Counted from the stretch's first letter, positions 10,276 to 22,660 are shown. The stretch: 64,000 nucleotides of DNA from Budorcas taxicolor (GCF_023091745.1 NC_068935.1:59358724-59422723); one strand, 5' to 3'. The notes: generated from the sequence alone by a model not told the origin. Made by a program: numbers and translations.

Positions 10276-13163
10276 CTATACCCAGTTGTGGATGTGAATG
10301 GTGATAGAAGCAATGTGTGATGCTGTAAGACCAATATTGCATAGGAACCTGGCATGTCAGGTCCATGAATCAAGGCAAATTGGAAGTGGTCAAACAAGAG
10401 ATGGCAAGAGTGAACGTCGACATTCTAGGAGTCAGCAAACTAAAATGGACTGGAATGGGTGAATTTAACTCAGAGGACCATTATATCTACTACTGTGGGC
10501 AGGAATGCCTCAGAAGAAATGGAGTAGCCATAATGGTCAACAAAAGAGTCTGAAATGTAGTACTTGGATGCAATCTCAAAAACGACAGAATGATCTCTGT
10601 TCATCTCCAGGGCAAACCATTCAATATCACAGTAATCCAAGTCTATGCCCCAACCAGTAACGCTGAAGAAGCTGAAGTTGAATGGTTCTATGAAGACCTA
10701 CAAGACCTTTTAGAACTGACACCCAAAAAGGATGTCCTTTTCATTATAGGGAACTGGAATGCAAAAGTAGGAATTCAAGAAACACCTGGAGTAACAGGCA
10801 AATTTGGCATCAGAATACAGAATGAAGCAGGGCAAAGACTAATAGAGTTTTGCCAAGAAAATGCACTGGTCATAGCGAACACCCTCTTCCAACAACACAA
10901 AAGAAGACTCTACACATCGACATCACCAGATGGTCAACACAAATCAGACTGATTATATTCTTTGCAGCCAAAGAAGGAGAAGCTCTATACAGTCAACAAA
11001 AACAAGACCAGGAGCTGACTGTGGCTCAGATCATGAACTCCTTATTGCCAAATTCAGACTTAAATTGAAGAAAGTAGGAAAAACCATTCGACTATTCAGG
11101 TATGACCTAAATCAAATCCCTTATGATTATACAGTGGAAGTGAGAAATAGATTTAAGGGCCTAGATCTGATAGACAGAGTGCCTGATGAACTATGTACAG
11201 AGGTTCGTGACACTGTACAAGAGACAGGGATCAAGACCATCCCCATGGAAAAGAAATGCAAAAAAGAAAAATGGCTTTCTGAGGAGGCCTTACAAATAGC
11301 TGTGTAAAGAAGAGAGGTGAAAAGCAAAGGAGAAAAGGAAAGATATAAGCATCTGAATGCAGAGTTCCAAAGAATAGCAAGAAGAGATACGAAAGCCTTC
11401 TTCAGAGATCAATGCAAGGAAATAGAGGAAAACAACAGAATGGGAAAGACTAGAGATCTCTTCAAGAAAATTAGAAATACCAAGGGAACATTTCATGCAA
11501 AGATGGGCTCGATAAAGGACAGAAATGGTCTGGACCTAACAGAAGCAGAAGATATTAAGAAGAGGTGGCCAGAATACACGGAAGAACTGTACAAAAAAGA
11601 TCTTCACGACCCAGATAATCATGATGATGTGATCACTAATCTAGAGCCAGACATCTTGGAATGTGAAGTCAAGTGGGCCTTAGAAAGCATCACTATGAAC
11701 AAAGCTAGTGGAGGTGATGGAATTCCAGTTGAGCTTTTTCAAATCCTGAAAGATGATGCTGTGAAAGTGCTGCGCTCAATATGCCAGCAAATTTGGAAAA
11801 CTCAGCAGTGGCCACAGGACTGGAAAAGGTCAGTTTTCATTCCAATCCCAAAGAAAGGCAATGCCAAAGAATGCTCAAACTGCCGCACAATTGCACTCAT
11901 CTCACATGCTAGTAAAGTAATGCTCAAAATTCTCCAAGCCAGGCTTCAGCAATACGTGAACCATGAACTTACATATGTTCAAGCTGATTTTAATTGCCAA
12001 CATCCGTTTGATCATGGAAAAAGCAAGAGAGTTCCAGAAAAACATCTATTTCTGCTTTATTGACTATGCCAAAGGCTTTGACTGTGTGGATCACAATAAA
12101 CTGTGGAAAATTCTGAAAGAGAGGGGAATACTAGACCACCTGACCTGCCTCTTGAGAAATTTGTATGCAGGTCAGGAAGCAACAGTTAGAACTGGACATG
12201 GAACAACACACTGGTTCCAAATAGGAAAATGGAGTACATCAAGGCTGCATATTGCCACCCTGCTTTTTTAACTTATATGCAGAGTACATCATGAGAAACT
12301 CTGGTCTGGAAGAAGCACAGGCTGGAATCAAGATTGCCGGGAGAAATATCAATAACATCAGATATGCAGATGACACCACTCTCATGGCAGAAAGTGAAGA
12401 GGAACTAAAGATCCTCTTGATGAAACTGAAAGAAGAGAGTGAAAAAGTTGGCTTAAAGCTCAACATTCAGAAAATGAAGATCATGGCATCTGGTCCCATC
12501 ACTTCATGGGAAATAGATGGGGAAACAGTGGAAACAGTGTCAGACTTTATTTTGGGGGGCTCCAAAATCACTGCAGATGATGACTGCAGCCATGAAATGA
12601 AAAGACGCTTACTCCTTAGAAGAAAAGTTATGACCAACCTAGATAGCATATTCAAAAGCAGAGACATTACTTTGCCGACTACGGTCCATCTAGTCAAGGC
12701 TCTGGTTTTTCCTGTGGTCATGTATGGATGTGAGAGTTGGACTGTGAAGAAGGCTGAGCACTGAAGAATTGATGCTTTTGAACTGTGGTGTTGGAGAAGA
12801 CTCTTGAGAGTCCCTTGGACTGCAAGGAGATCCAACCAGTCCATTCTGAAGGAGATCAGCCCTGGGATTTCTTTGGAAGGAATGATGCTAAAGCTGAAAC
12901 TCCAGTACTTTGGCCACCTCATGCGAAGAGTTGTCTCATTGGAAAAGACTCTGATGCTTGGAGGGGTTGGGGGCAGGAAGAGAAGGGGACGACAGAGGAT
13001 GAGATGGCTGGATGGCATCACTGACTCGATGGACGTGAGTCTGAGTGAACTCTGGGAGTTGGTGATGGAGAGGGAGGCCTGGCGTGCTGCGATTCATGGG
13101 GTCGCAAAGAGTCGGACATGACTGAGCAACTGAACCGAACTGAACTGAACTGAACTGAACTGA
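10276..13163 (+). mobile_element. BovB LINE, near full length, sister of the copy at 2213-5445
   Basis: Starts within the BovB 5' UTR (ACCCAGTTGTGGATGTG), passes through the endonuclease and RT regions and ends in a TGAAC repeat tail (about 13135-13163). It is one continuous orientation. It carries many stops and frameshifts, a deletion near 11985 and the same TAA as the other copy (11305-11307). No clear target-site duplication was found. Confidence 0.92.
10365..12764 (+). pseudogene. BovB ORF remnants (endonuclease and reverse transcriptase)
   Basis: Pieces in several frames: endonuclease parts at 10365-10553 and 10590-10952, linker at 10930-11307, RT at 11317-12063, 11963-12271 and 12252-12764 (YADD box near 12362-12373). 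A deletion of roughly 30 bp near 11985 removes the KGRGTRDQ segment and shifts frame. Non-functional. Confidence 0.85.
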
Positions 13164-13689
13164 GTGGGCATTATCATTTGAGCGTTTTACTTGTCTACTT
13201 TTAATTCAGTTCCCTCTCAGCTTCACTGGACTCTGGGAAAAACTAAATTTATCAAAGAATTAACCATGCCACATGGTTATTAAACCCAAACTAAGAGTGT
13301 GCAACTCTAGCTGTATTGAATGTGCCCTGAAGGGTAAGGCAAGCATTATGGTTTAAGTATCCATTCTCAGATCTTGGGTTTTCAAGAGCATTAATTAAGA
13401 AGTACAGGACCCTGTGGATTCCCTTTGTGACCTGGAACTCCAGGTATGCTCCTTTGTGCAAAGATCAAGAATTTAAATGATGCAGTGAATGGAGAGAAAC
13501 GTCTTACCTGAAGAGGCTTATCCATCAACAAATGTTATTGGCTCAACCTTAACAATTTTCCCATTACTATTCTCTTCATCCTAGTCCCCTGCACCATGAA
13601 TTCTCACCTGGACTTTGTAATAGTCTTCTAACCAGTATCACTGTCTCTGCCCTTTCTTGATTCCAGGTTAATTTTAACACTGTAGCTTG
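13164..13689. other. Intergenic, nothing recognised
   Basis: About 500 bp downstream of the BovB tail with no recognised element. Confidence 0.4.
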
Positions 13690-14150
13690 GGTGATTCTTT
13701 AAAAAATTAAGTCAGATCAGGTCAGCTCATTTCCCTCTTCAAGAGCCCTCAGACTCAGAGGGATAGACAAAGACCTTACAAATGACTAAGTGAACGTACG
13801 TGATCTGGCTCCCTTCTGCCTCTCTTACCTCTCTATTTATTCATCCTAGAGTTCAATTGAGTTCAGCCACTCTGATCTCCATTCCACACTTCATCAACAT
13901 CAGGCATGCTTCTGCCTCACGGGTTTTGCACTTCCTGTTCCCTGTGCCTGGAGCAGACTTTCCCTGAAGAGTTAGAAAGCTCACTTCCTCACCTCCTCCA
14001 GGTTCCTCATCAGTGAGTTCATCTCTGAGCTCTCAATCTTAAAAGGCCCTCTCCCAGTTCTCAGATACTCCTTAATTTCATTTTGCTTTCTTTTTCTCAG
14101 TAGCATCTAGCATAGGTTCTGGCACACAGGGAATCTCACTTTGTATCTCT
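13690..14150 (+). repeat. L2 LINE 3' fragment
   Basis: Diverged but recognisable L2 pattern: GATCTGGCTCCCTTCTGCC, CATGCTTCTGCCTCACGGG, TTTGCACTTCCTGTTCCC, CTCAGTAGCATCTAGCATAG and GGTTCTGGCACACAG in order. Confidence 0.65.
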
Positions 14151-14517
14151 TGAATGTCAACATTAATGATCTTGTTAGAAAAACAAACCCATATCAGAGA
14201 AACAATGAAAATCTGTGCATGATGATGTTGAGATGCTAAGGTAGTCTTTGAATTTCATATCGTTCAAAGCAGTGGGACCACTGGACCTGCTTTGGCACCA
14301 CTCCTGCTCTCCAGCCAAAGCCAAGGAAAGCCTGTTCTGAGTTTGTATACCCAGAGACAGTGGTGTATCTCTGTTAGAGATGTAATATTATAAATCATAT
14401 GGAGATCCAATATTTAAATAAAATTGGCCACTTAGTCATTCTTGAAACTCCAAATATGTGATTCTACATCCAAACCATTCAAGTTAGTGTAGCCAGAGAT
14501 AGCTAGACATTTTCTTC

Positions 14518-14937
14518 TTTTTTTTTTTTCAGTTTTTTTAATTTTAATTGGAGGCTAATTACTTTACAATATTGTATTGGTTTTGCCATACATCAACATG
14601 AATCCCCATCCTGAACCCCACCCTCCCTCCCCGTACCATCCCTCTGGGTCATCTCAGTGCACCAGCCCCAAGCATCCAGTATCTTGCATTGGACCTGGAC
14701 TGGCGATTTGTTTTATATATGATATTATACATGTTTCAATGCCATTCTCCCAAATCATCCCACCCTCTCCCTCTCCCACAGAGTCAAAAAGACTGTTCTA
14801 TACATCTGTGTCTCTTTTGCTGTCTTGCATACAGGGTTATCGTTATCATCTTTCTAAATTCCATATATATGCGTTAGTATACTGTATTGATGTTTTTCTT
14901 TCTGGCTTACTTCACTCTGTATAATAGGCTCCAGTTT
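14518..14937 (-). mobile_element. Ruminant L1, 5'-truncated 3' UTR
   Basis: Poly(T) start (reverse of the poly(A) tail), then ATTGGTTTTGCCATACATCA through CTTCACTCTGTATAATAGGC. Flanked by the short direct repeat GACATTTTC at 14506-14514 and 14938-14946. Confidence 0.85.
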
Positions 14938-15867
14938 GACATTTTCATTCTGGTTTTCCTTAGCTGTCATTCTCAGCTAGCTGAGTCACATTTCCAGTCA
15001 TTCCACTTGTCTCCAGGTCTTGGGTACAGTTACCTCTTCTATTCAATGTTAAAAGGGCTGTATATGGGAAAGAATCATATGTATATTCTATTTTATATGA
15101 ACAGAATGTCAGAATATTCACAAGATCAGAAGAAGACAAAACTTGTAGCAGTAGGTCTTACAAGTTTCTCTTCATGTCAATTCACCTCATGCTCAACTCA
15201 GGTGAGCCACCTGATGGCCAGCCACCCTCTCCCCATGGCATTTGGTTGTGCCTGACTATTACAGTGAGAGGGGCACAGAACTGTTGAAGAGACCATGGAA
15301 AATTGTTTTCATTTCAAAGCTTTTAAAATCTTTGTGGAAGCCTCTTTTTCTGAGAGTCAGCTTAGGAAAGGTGTTTTTGCTGGACGCCAATTGTAATGAT
15401 AGATGTTTTGCCAATAAAATCACCTGTATTTCTGTCACTCGAGTTGTCTCACTATTCAATTACATTATTCTAGGGGCCTAGGGTCCTCAAGAGCAGGACT
15501 GGTCTTTGAAGTCATTGCATTCTCCCTGTTCTGAGTGACCCCAACCCTTTTTCTATACATTTCCTTCTTTGGTGATTCATCTGTCTCTTAGCAACCTACA
15601 AGACAATGAATACCTTGAGGGCCACTGTAGTGCCATCTTCCTCTTTGTGTTCCCCACAAACACAGTGCTGGATTGTTATTAAATGCTTGTGGCAAATATG
15701 TGATAGGCTGGAATGGTGCAAATCTTCACTTTGAGAAGGAGTAAACAGTCTGAAAGGGGAGACAAATGTTTCCCCTGGTCTCATCAATGTTTTCCTCTGA
15801 GGCTCAGAGCTAGAGCAGGAGGGACAGTGTACTTTGTTCATACAAGTAAGAAGAGTTCTATAGATGG
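14938..15867. other. Intergenic, nothing recognised
   Basis: About 930 bp with several short open frames on both strands but no recognisable protein family, RNA gene or repeat. Confidence 0.4.
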
Positions 15868-16440
15868 TGTTATGGGCTGAATTGAGCATCCCCCCATTCA
15901 TATGTTGAAGCTCTAACCCATCAATGCCTTAGAATCTGGCTGGATTTGGAGATAGAGCCTTTACAGAGATCGTTAAGGTGAAATGAGGCCATATGGATGG
16001 GCCCTAATCCAATGTGACCTGTGTCCTTATGAAGAAAGATACATAGATAGGTACAGAAGGAAGACCATGTGAGAACTGAGAAGAGAGCATCTCCAAGTCA
16101 AGGAGAGAGGCCTCAGGTGAGTGAACCCACCAACAAACACCTCCATCTCAGACTTCTGGCCTAGCAAACTATGAAAAAATAAATTTAAAAAAAAAAATAG
16201 AACTATAGTTGATTTATAATATTGTGTTAGTTTCAGGTGTACAACAAAGTGATTCAGAGTCAGTAATATATATGCATATACATATATATATGAAGATTCT
16301 TTTCCATTATAAGTTATTACAAGATATTGCATATACTTCCCTGTGCTATACAGTAAATCCTCATTGTTTTAAATTTCTGTTTTTTAAACCTCTCAATCTC
16401 AGGTACTTTGTTATGGAAGCCCTGACAAACTAATACAGAT
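15868..16440 (+). mobile_element. MLT1-type LTR split by an L1 3' fragment
   Basis: GTTATGGGCTGAATTGAGC, then CATATGTTGAAGCTCTAACC, GGGCCCTAATCCAATGTGAC and GAGAGAGGCCTCAGG, ending GTACTTTGTTATGGAAGCCC and AAACTAATACAG: a clear MLT1 LTR. It is interrupted after AATAAATTT by an inserted L1 piece (16188-16372). Confidence 0.82.
16188..16372 (-). mobile_element. L1 3' UTR fragment inside MLT1
   Basis: TTGATTTATAATATTGTGTT, TCAGGTGTACAACAAAGTG and TTTTCCATTATAAGTTATTA are typical of the older artiodactyl L1 3' UTR in antisense. Confidence 0.65.
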
Positions 16441-18311
16441 GGCTTCTGGAGAGCATTGAAGAGTTACCTTTTTGTCCAAATACAAGGTCGGGTCACACCT
16501 AGGTTTCTGAGACGCCAGAGTCACCATATTGGACTTAGTCGATAATGCTGTTGACTTTTTCAAGACTTCCCTCTGCACATTTCTGTGCCAACTCAGATTT
16601 TCCACGTGGGCTTGATTCTCTTCACCATTTACTTATTTTATATCTATTGTATGTGTTGGTACCAGAAGCCATACAAGACTGGCATTAATCCATAGTGGCC
16701 TTCTTGGCTCTCTGCTTGAAGGTACCGAAGGACTCTTGACCTCCTCAGTCCGGGGCCATGCATCTCCCATCATTCCCAGCTAGTTTTGGAGGCCCCAGAT
16801 TGTTAGGATTCTGAGGAAAGTAGAGGATACTGAACCTGCACAAGCTGCAAGTGAAAGAGAAGCCCTGGAGAGCACTCAGTGTGACCCTTCACTGCTCACT
16901 AAGAGGGACCAATATTGCCCCTCTCAGGGACCTCTTGCCCTCATCTCTACTCATGGTTCTTCCCTCTCAGACCACCTAGGATATGATTAATTTGTTTCTA
17001 GAGTTAGCTCCTGATTATTCAGTGGGGGTGGGGGGATGCCTTCTTGTGTAGTTAATTATCTGTTTGTTTTGCCTTCTCCATTTATTCCACTGGCAGCATC
17101 CAGAGCCACTCTCCACTCCAGGCCAAAAAAGAAAACTTCAGGCACTCTATTCCACTTGACTGGAACCTCACAATATTTAATGATTCAAATGTTCTTGTTT
17201 CCCACGCGCATGGATAATCAGGAGTTAGCTCAATATTCTATTCAAGATGGGATTACTCATCAACATTTCTAATTCTAAGGTGAATAGAAGCTGCACAAAA
17301 TGGTATTTGCTACAGAACTTGAGCTTGCTCCTATGGGCACTGCCATATTTTATTGTGTTGACTATCTGGTAGAAACTCAATTTTAAAAGTACACACTTCT
17401 TTGTCTTCTTTAGTAGACAATATTAAACGGGCCTTAATGCTTTCTTTGTGACTCACAGTTATCCTATGAGAATCACTTATTCTTTATAATATTATGCTAT
17501 ATTTGCTTCTGCACAAAATAATCCTAGATTATTACTGTACTTTTGAATAATTGCTCACTTCTGGTTTTTTTGTGTTTTTTTTTTTGTTTTGTTTCCCCTC
17601 TCTGTCATAGTTTGGCTATTATTTTTTCTTGCTTTTCTTATTGTGCCTGTGGTTTGGGGCTGTCTTTTGATATCTCTTCTGATTTATTTTATCTTTACAC
17701 TAGCAGTGAAATTAATATATTTCTGGTTCTAAATAAAATAAATGTTCATTTTAGAAAATAGGAATAATACAGAGAAGTGTAAATAACAAAATAAAAATTA
17801 TATACAAATGTATAATCTATCTACATATAAATTACATATAATTTACTTACATTAACAACTTTTTTCCAGTGAGATAATACTAAACCTGGTACATTGTAAT
17901 CTGATTTATTCACTCAGTAATTCTGTGAATGTCTTTCCTATCAATACAGACATATCTTAGATCTTTAAAATAACTTCAGAATATTTCTTTGTGTCATTGT
18001 ATCATAAATATAGTCAAATTACTGATCACTTAATTAACAATTAAATCATTTAGAAAGCAGTCTCTTATACATGAGGCTGCGATATGTAGTCTGTATGTAA
18101 TCTTTGCTCATTTGTCTTATAATTTCTATGGGACAAATTCTTAGGAGTGTGATCAACTGGATAAAAAAAGTTATGCATATTTTATATTTTGATACATATT
18201 AATTACAGATATCCATCCAGAAAGATTGCACCAACTTATGCAACCATATAGAGTAAGCCTATTACCTCTCTTAATGCAATGCAATATTAATCTTTTTTAT
18301 TCTTTTGTTCT
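16441..18311. other. Intergenic, nothing recognised
   Basis: 1.9 kb without a recognised gene. The second half (17500-18300) is strongly AT-rich and may be old L1, but I cannot support a family. Confidence 0.35.
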
Positions 18312-19567
18312 TGTTCATCACTTAGTCCTGTCCGACTGTTTGTGACCCCATGAACCGCAGCACTTCAGGCCTCCCTGTCCATCATCAACTCCCGGAGTTT
18401 ACCCAAACTCATGTCTATTGAGTCGATGATGCCATCCAACCATCTCATCCTCTGTCGTCCCCTTCTCTTCCTGCCTTCAATCTTTCCCAGCATCAGGGTC
18501 CTTTCCAACGAGTCAGTTCTTTCCATCAGGTGGCCAAAGTATTGGAGTTTCAGTTTTAGCATCACTCCTTCCAGTGAACACCCAGGACTGATTTCCTTTA
18601 GGATGGACTGATAGGATCTCCTTGCAGTCCAAGGGACTCTCAAGAGTTTTCTCCAACACCACAGTTCAAAAGCATCAATTCTTCAGTGCTCAGCTTTCTT
18701 CAGAGTCCAACTCTCACATCCATACATGACCACTGGAAAAACAATAGCCTGGACTAGACGGACATTGTTGGCAAAGTAATGTCTCTGCTCTTCAATATGC
18801 TATCTAGGTTGGTCATAACTTTTCTTCCAAGGAGTAAGCGTCTTTTAATTTCATGGCTATAATCGCCATCTACAGTGATTTTGGAGCCCCCCAAAATGAA
18901 GTCTGACACTGTTTCCACTGTTTCCCCATCTATTTCCCATGAAGTGATGGGACCAGATGCCATGATCTTCGTTTTCTGAATGTTGAGCTTTAAGCCAAAT
19001 TTTTCACTCTCCTCTTTCACTTTCATCAAGAGGCTTTTGAGTTCCTCTTCACTTTCTGCCATAAAGGTGGTGTCATCTGTATATCTGAGGTTACTGATAT
19101 TTCTCCCTGCAATCTTGATTCCAACTTGTGCTTCTTCCAGCACAGCATTTCTCATGATGTACTCTGCATATAAGTTAAATAAGCAGGGTGATAATATATA
19201 GCCCTGACATACTCCTTTTCCTATTTGGAACCAGTCTGTTGTTCCATGTCCAGTTCTAACTGTTGCTTCCTGACCTGCATATAGGTTTCTCAACAGGCAG
19301 GTCAGGTGGTTTGGTATTCCCATCTCATTCAGAATTTTCCAGTTTATTGTGATCCACATAGTCAAAGACTTTGGCATAGTCAATAAATCAGAAATAGATG
19401 TTTTTCTGAAACTCTCTTGCTTTTTCAATGATCCAGCGGATGTTGGCAATTTGATCTCTGGTTCCTCTGCCTTTTCTAAAACCAGCTTGAACATCTGGAA
19501 GTTCACGGTTCACGTATTGCTGAAGTCTGGCTTGGAGAATTTTGAGCATTATTTTGCTAGCGTGTGA
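18312..19567 (-). mobile_element. BovB LINE, 5'-truncated
   Basis: The 3' end lies at 18312 (reverse of ...GTCGGACAGGACTAAGTGA) and the truncation point at about 19567 in the RT region. Encoded fragments include the RT C-terminal half (18754-19506, minus), with the YADD box mutated to YTDD (LRYTDDTTFMAES). Frame broken. Confidence 0.92.
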
Positions 19568-19599
19568 CCAAACTATGGTGGAGGTAAGGAAGATTATGG

Positions 19600-19812
19600 G
19601 GGCTTCCCTCGTGGCTCAGAGGTTAAAGCATCTGCCTCCAATGCGGGAGACCCAAGTTTGATCCCTGGGTTGGGAAGATCCCCTGGAGAAGGAAATGGCA
19701 ACCCACTCCAGTATTCTTGCCTGGAGAATCCCATGGACGGAGGAGCCTGGCGGGCTACCGTCCACGGGGTCGCAAAGATGCAGAGATGACTGAGGACTTC
19801 ACTCACTCACTC
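19600..19812 (+). repeat. Bov-tA SINE
   Basis: Full-length, little mutated, ending in a (CTCA)n-like tail. Flanked by the 14-bp duplication AAGGAAGATTATGG at 19586-19599 and 19813-19826. Confidence 0.94.
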
Positions 19813-19826
19813 AAGGAAGATTATGG

Positions 19827-20450
19827 TGACCTCTGTCAAAAGATCCTATGCATGCACTGCTACACTCAGTGCCCCCAACCCTGCAGCAGGCCACCACCAA
19901 CCCACGCCTCAGCTTGAGACTCTTGGATACTCATAGGCAAGTCTGGGTCAGTCTCTTGTGGGGTCACTGCTCCTTTCTCCTGGGTCCTGGTGCACAAGGT
20001 TCTGTTTGTGCCCTCCAAGAGTATTTCCCAGCCCTGTGCAAGTTCTGGCAGTTCTACAGTGGGGTTAATTGTGACCTCCTCCAAGAAGGCTTATGCCATA
20101 CCCAAGTCTGCTGCACCCAGATCCCCTGTCCCTTTCGCAGTCCACTGCTGACCCTTACCTCCACAGGAGATGCTCAACACTCTTCTTTCTCAGCCTTGGT
20201 GGGGTACCTGGGTCCTGGTGTGCACAAGGTTTGTTTGAGCCCTTTTAGTGTCTCCAGCAGGAATGGAGTTTGATTCTAAATGTGAATTCGCCCTTCCTAC
20301 CATCTTGCCGAGGCTTCTCCTTTGCCCTTGGTCGTGAGGTATCTCCTCACAGCCACTCCAGCGCCTACTGTCTTACTGGGGTTTCTCTGACCTTGGAAGT
20401 GGGGTATCTCCTCTCCACTGCCGCTTGCCACTCCAGTGATATATTCAGGG
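19827..20450. other. Unassigned GC-richer block between BovB pieces
   Basis: About 620 bp of moderately GC-rich sequence with internal similarity: GGTCCTGGTGCACAAGGTTC near 19983 and GGTCCTGGTGTGCACAAGGT near 20211, and two GAGGTATCTCCTC / GGGGTATCTCCTC units near 20336 and 20401. Before the SINE at 19600 inserted, it was joined to the sequence at 19568-19599. It looks repeat-derived, but I cannot name the family. Confidence 0.5.
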
Positions 20451-20451
20451 T

Positions 20452-20578
20452 TAATTTCCTTTAGAATTGACTGGTTTGATCTCCTCGCCATCCAAGGGAC
20501 TCTCAAGAGTCTTCTCCAGTACCACAGTTGAAAAGAATCAGTCCTTCAGCATTCAGCCTTCTTTATTGTCCAATTATG
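20452..20578 (-). mobile_element. BovB fragment
   Basis: About 125 bp matching the BovB RT C-terminal region (CCAAGGGACTCTCAAGAGTC, ACCACAGTTGAAAAGAATC) in minus orientation. Confidence 0.8.
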
Positions 20579-20588
20579 ATGGGGGTGT

Positions 20589-20867
20589 CGGAGAAGGCAA
20601 TGGCACCCCACTCCAGTACTCTTGCCTGCAAAACCCCATGGACGGAGGAGCCTGGTAGGCTGCAGTCCATGGGGTCGCTAACAGTTGGACACGACTGAGC
20701 GACTTCACTTTCATTTTTCACTTTCATGCATTGGAGAAGAAAATGGCAACCCACTCCAGTGTTCTTGCCTGGAGAATCCCAGGGACAGGAGATCCTGGTG
20801 GGCTGCTGTCTATGGGGTCACACAGAGTCGGACACGACTGAAGTGACTTAGCAGCAGCAGCAGCAAA
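20589..20867 (+). repeat. Bov-tA2 dimeric SINE
   Basis: Two tandem SINE bodies joined by GACTTCACTTTCATTTTTCA and ending in the typical AGCAGCAGCAGC tail. Confidence 0.92.
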
Positions 20868-22119
20868 TAACAATATGGTAAAGCAGCTGTAACCTGGACT
20901 ATTACTTGGTGAAGACTGTGACAACATACAGTCATTGTCTAGAATCCACCTAGTTTCTTCGGGGATCAGATTGACGAATTAAATGGAGATATAATGTGGA
21001 CTTTCTTGAGATCTAGAAGGGTGGCACTAGTTTCTCCCATTTGGTTTGTGATATTGTTTTTGCTTTACTGTCTTGACTGGGGAAGGGTATTTTCAGAGGT
21101 ATCCTCTTCACCTTTCCCACTAGTAGCTCTTACTACACAGATCAAAGACTCATTGTGGAAGTTACCCAACTTCCAGGTATATCAAATCTGATTATGCACA
21201 ATAGGACTGGCAAGATGATCATTGAATGGGTCTGTGGACCTAGTCCTCCCCCTGTGAACTGTACTCTAACTAAGATTTAATTTATTACTTGGTCTCCATA
21301 AACCCCTATTCTAACTGGGAAGTCTAATGATGCTTTAGTCCTCTGGTATCAATGTTAATTCAGATCTATGTCCAATAGTCCTAGAAATGTGCTGATATTC
21401 CCCTCCCTCCCAAGTAGGCAATCATCTGAGTAAATGGCTGGAAAACCCTTTGGCAAAGGAGTGAGGATATAACCATAGTATATACTTTTCATGGAATTGC
21501 ATAGTACTTCCTTTTAGATACCTGGAAATCTATCCAGTCAATGGGTTCCAGTCCTGAAGGGTTGGTTCAGGGGCAAGAACTGAACAAAGTACCATGACTT
21601 TTTTATCTGGGCAATCACACTCAACTTTCTGTTACTGCAGTCTTGTCTCTGATCATAGATTTTCAGTAGCACTCATTGACTCTTCATCTATTTTTGCCTA
21701 TTCTGTTAACCATCTCTACAACTTCCTGTTGATCAAGCTCCCTTGGCTGTCCCTCCAACCTTGCTGGCTAAGATAATTTCAGACTCTGACTTCTGGTGAT
21801 TAAGCACTGCCATATGGTCCCCATTGCTTCAAGCCACCAGCATTCTTGTTGCGATCAGCCATCCAAGCAGTCTTTACACCAGGGCTCCCCTTAAGTCAGT
21901 GAGACTTCATCAAACCTATTCTGCCATTCAAGGGTCTTCTTTCTATTTTTCCTTGCTTCTCCCTTTCCTTTTGGATGTCTGGCCTCATTCCCACATGAAG
22001 GTTTCCCAGGTTACTCTTGCTCCTTCTTCTTTGTTTTTCACAAAACTTCGGCCAACAAATCTCTTGCTCTTCTAATCCCACTTTGGCATCTGGGTCCCAG
22101 ACAACCTAAACTGACCCAG
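20868..22119 (+). other. Probable degenerate ERV-derived sequence
   Basis: Non-coding, about 1.2 kb. The style (CACAATAGGACTGGCAAG, GGGTCTGTGGACCTAGTCC, AGACAACCTAAACTGACCC) resembles internal regions of ancient ERVL/ERV3-type retroviruses. All frames are closed by many stops. Identification from memory, low certainty. Confidence 0.35.
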
Positions 22120-22660
22120 TTGATACCATGAACAATCTCATGTATAAAATAGATAGCTGGTGGGAAGTTGCTGTGCAGCACAGGGAGTTCAGCTCAGTGC
22201 TCTGTGATGACCTAGAGGGCTGGGATGGGAGGTGTGAGGGAGGTCTAAGAGGGAGGGGAGCTATGTATACATATAACTGATTCACATTGGTTTTTGTTTG
22301 TTTTAATTAATTTGGCTGCATCAGGTCTTCGTTGCAGCATATGGGATCTGTGTTGTGTCCTGTGGGGTCTTCTGTTGTGGTGCATGGATTCTCTAGTTGT
22401 GTCCCACGGGCTCTCTAGCTGTTGCACATGGGCTCTGGAGCCTGAAGACTCAGTAGTTGTGATGTGTGGGCTTAGCTGCTCTGCAGTATGTGGGATCTTA
22501 TTTCCCCAACCAGGGATCAAACCTGTGTCCCCTGCATTGCAAGGCAGATTCTTAACCACTGGACCACCAGGGAAGTCCCTGATTCACATTGTTGTACAGT
22601 AGACACTAACACAATATTGTAAAGCAACTACACTCAAAAAAAAAAAAAAAAAAAAAAGAT
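22120..22660 (+). mobile_element. L1 3' end interrupted by a CHR-type SINE
   Basis: TGTATAAAATAGATAGCTGG, GCACAGGGAGTTCAGCTCAG and, after the SINE, TTGTTGTACAGTAGACACTA plus a poly(A) run (22636-22658): the artiodactyl L1 3' terminus in plus orientation. Confidence 0.75.
22290..22578 (-). repeat. CHR-type (tRNA-Glu) SINE
   Basis: Older cetartiodactyl SINE: TTTGGCTGCATCAGGTCTTC through GACCACCAGGGAAGTCC, minus strand. Flanked by the exact 13-bp duplication CTGATTCACATTG at 22277-22289 and 22579-22591. Confidence 0.88.

Noticed and set aside
13130..13165. TGAAC tandem repeat as a possible CRISPR or satellite array
   Set aside because: It is the simple-repeat 3' tail of the BovB element; unit length 5 and no spacers.
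19848..20273. 141-codon open frame in the unassigned block
   Set aside because: No start context, domain or codon pattern supports coding; several competing frames of similar length exist.
19600..20867. tRNA genes suggested by tRNA-like heads in SINEs
   Set aside because: The tRNA-derived parts belong to Bov-tA and CHR SINEs (here and throughout the window) and lack a complete cloverleaf.
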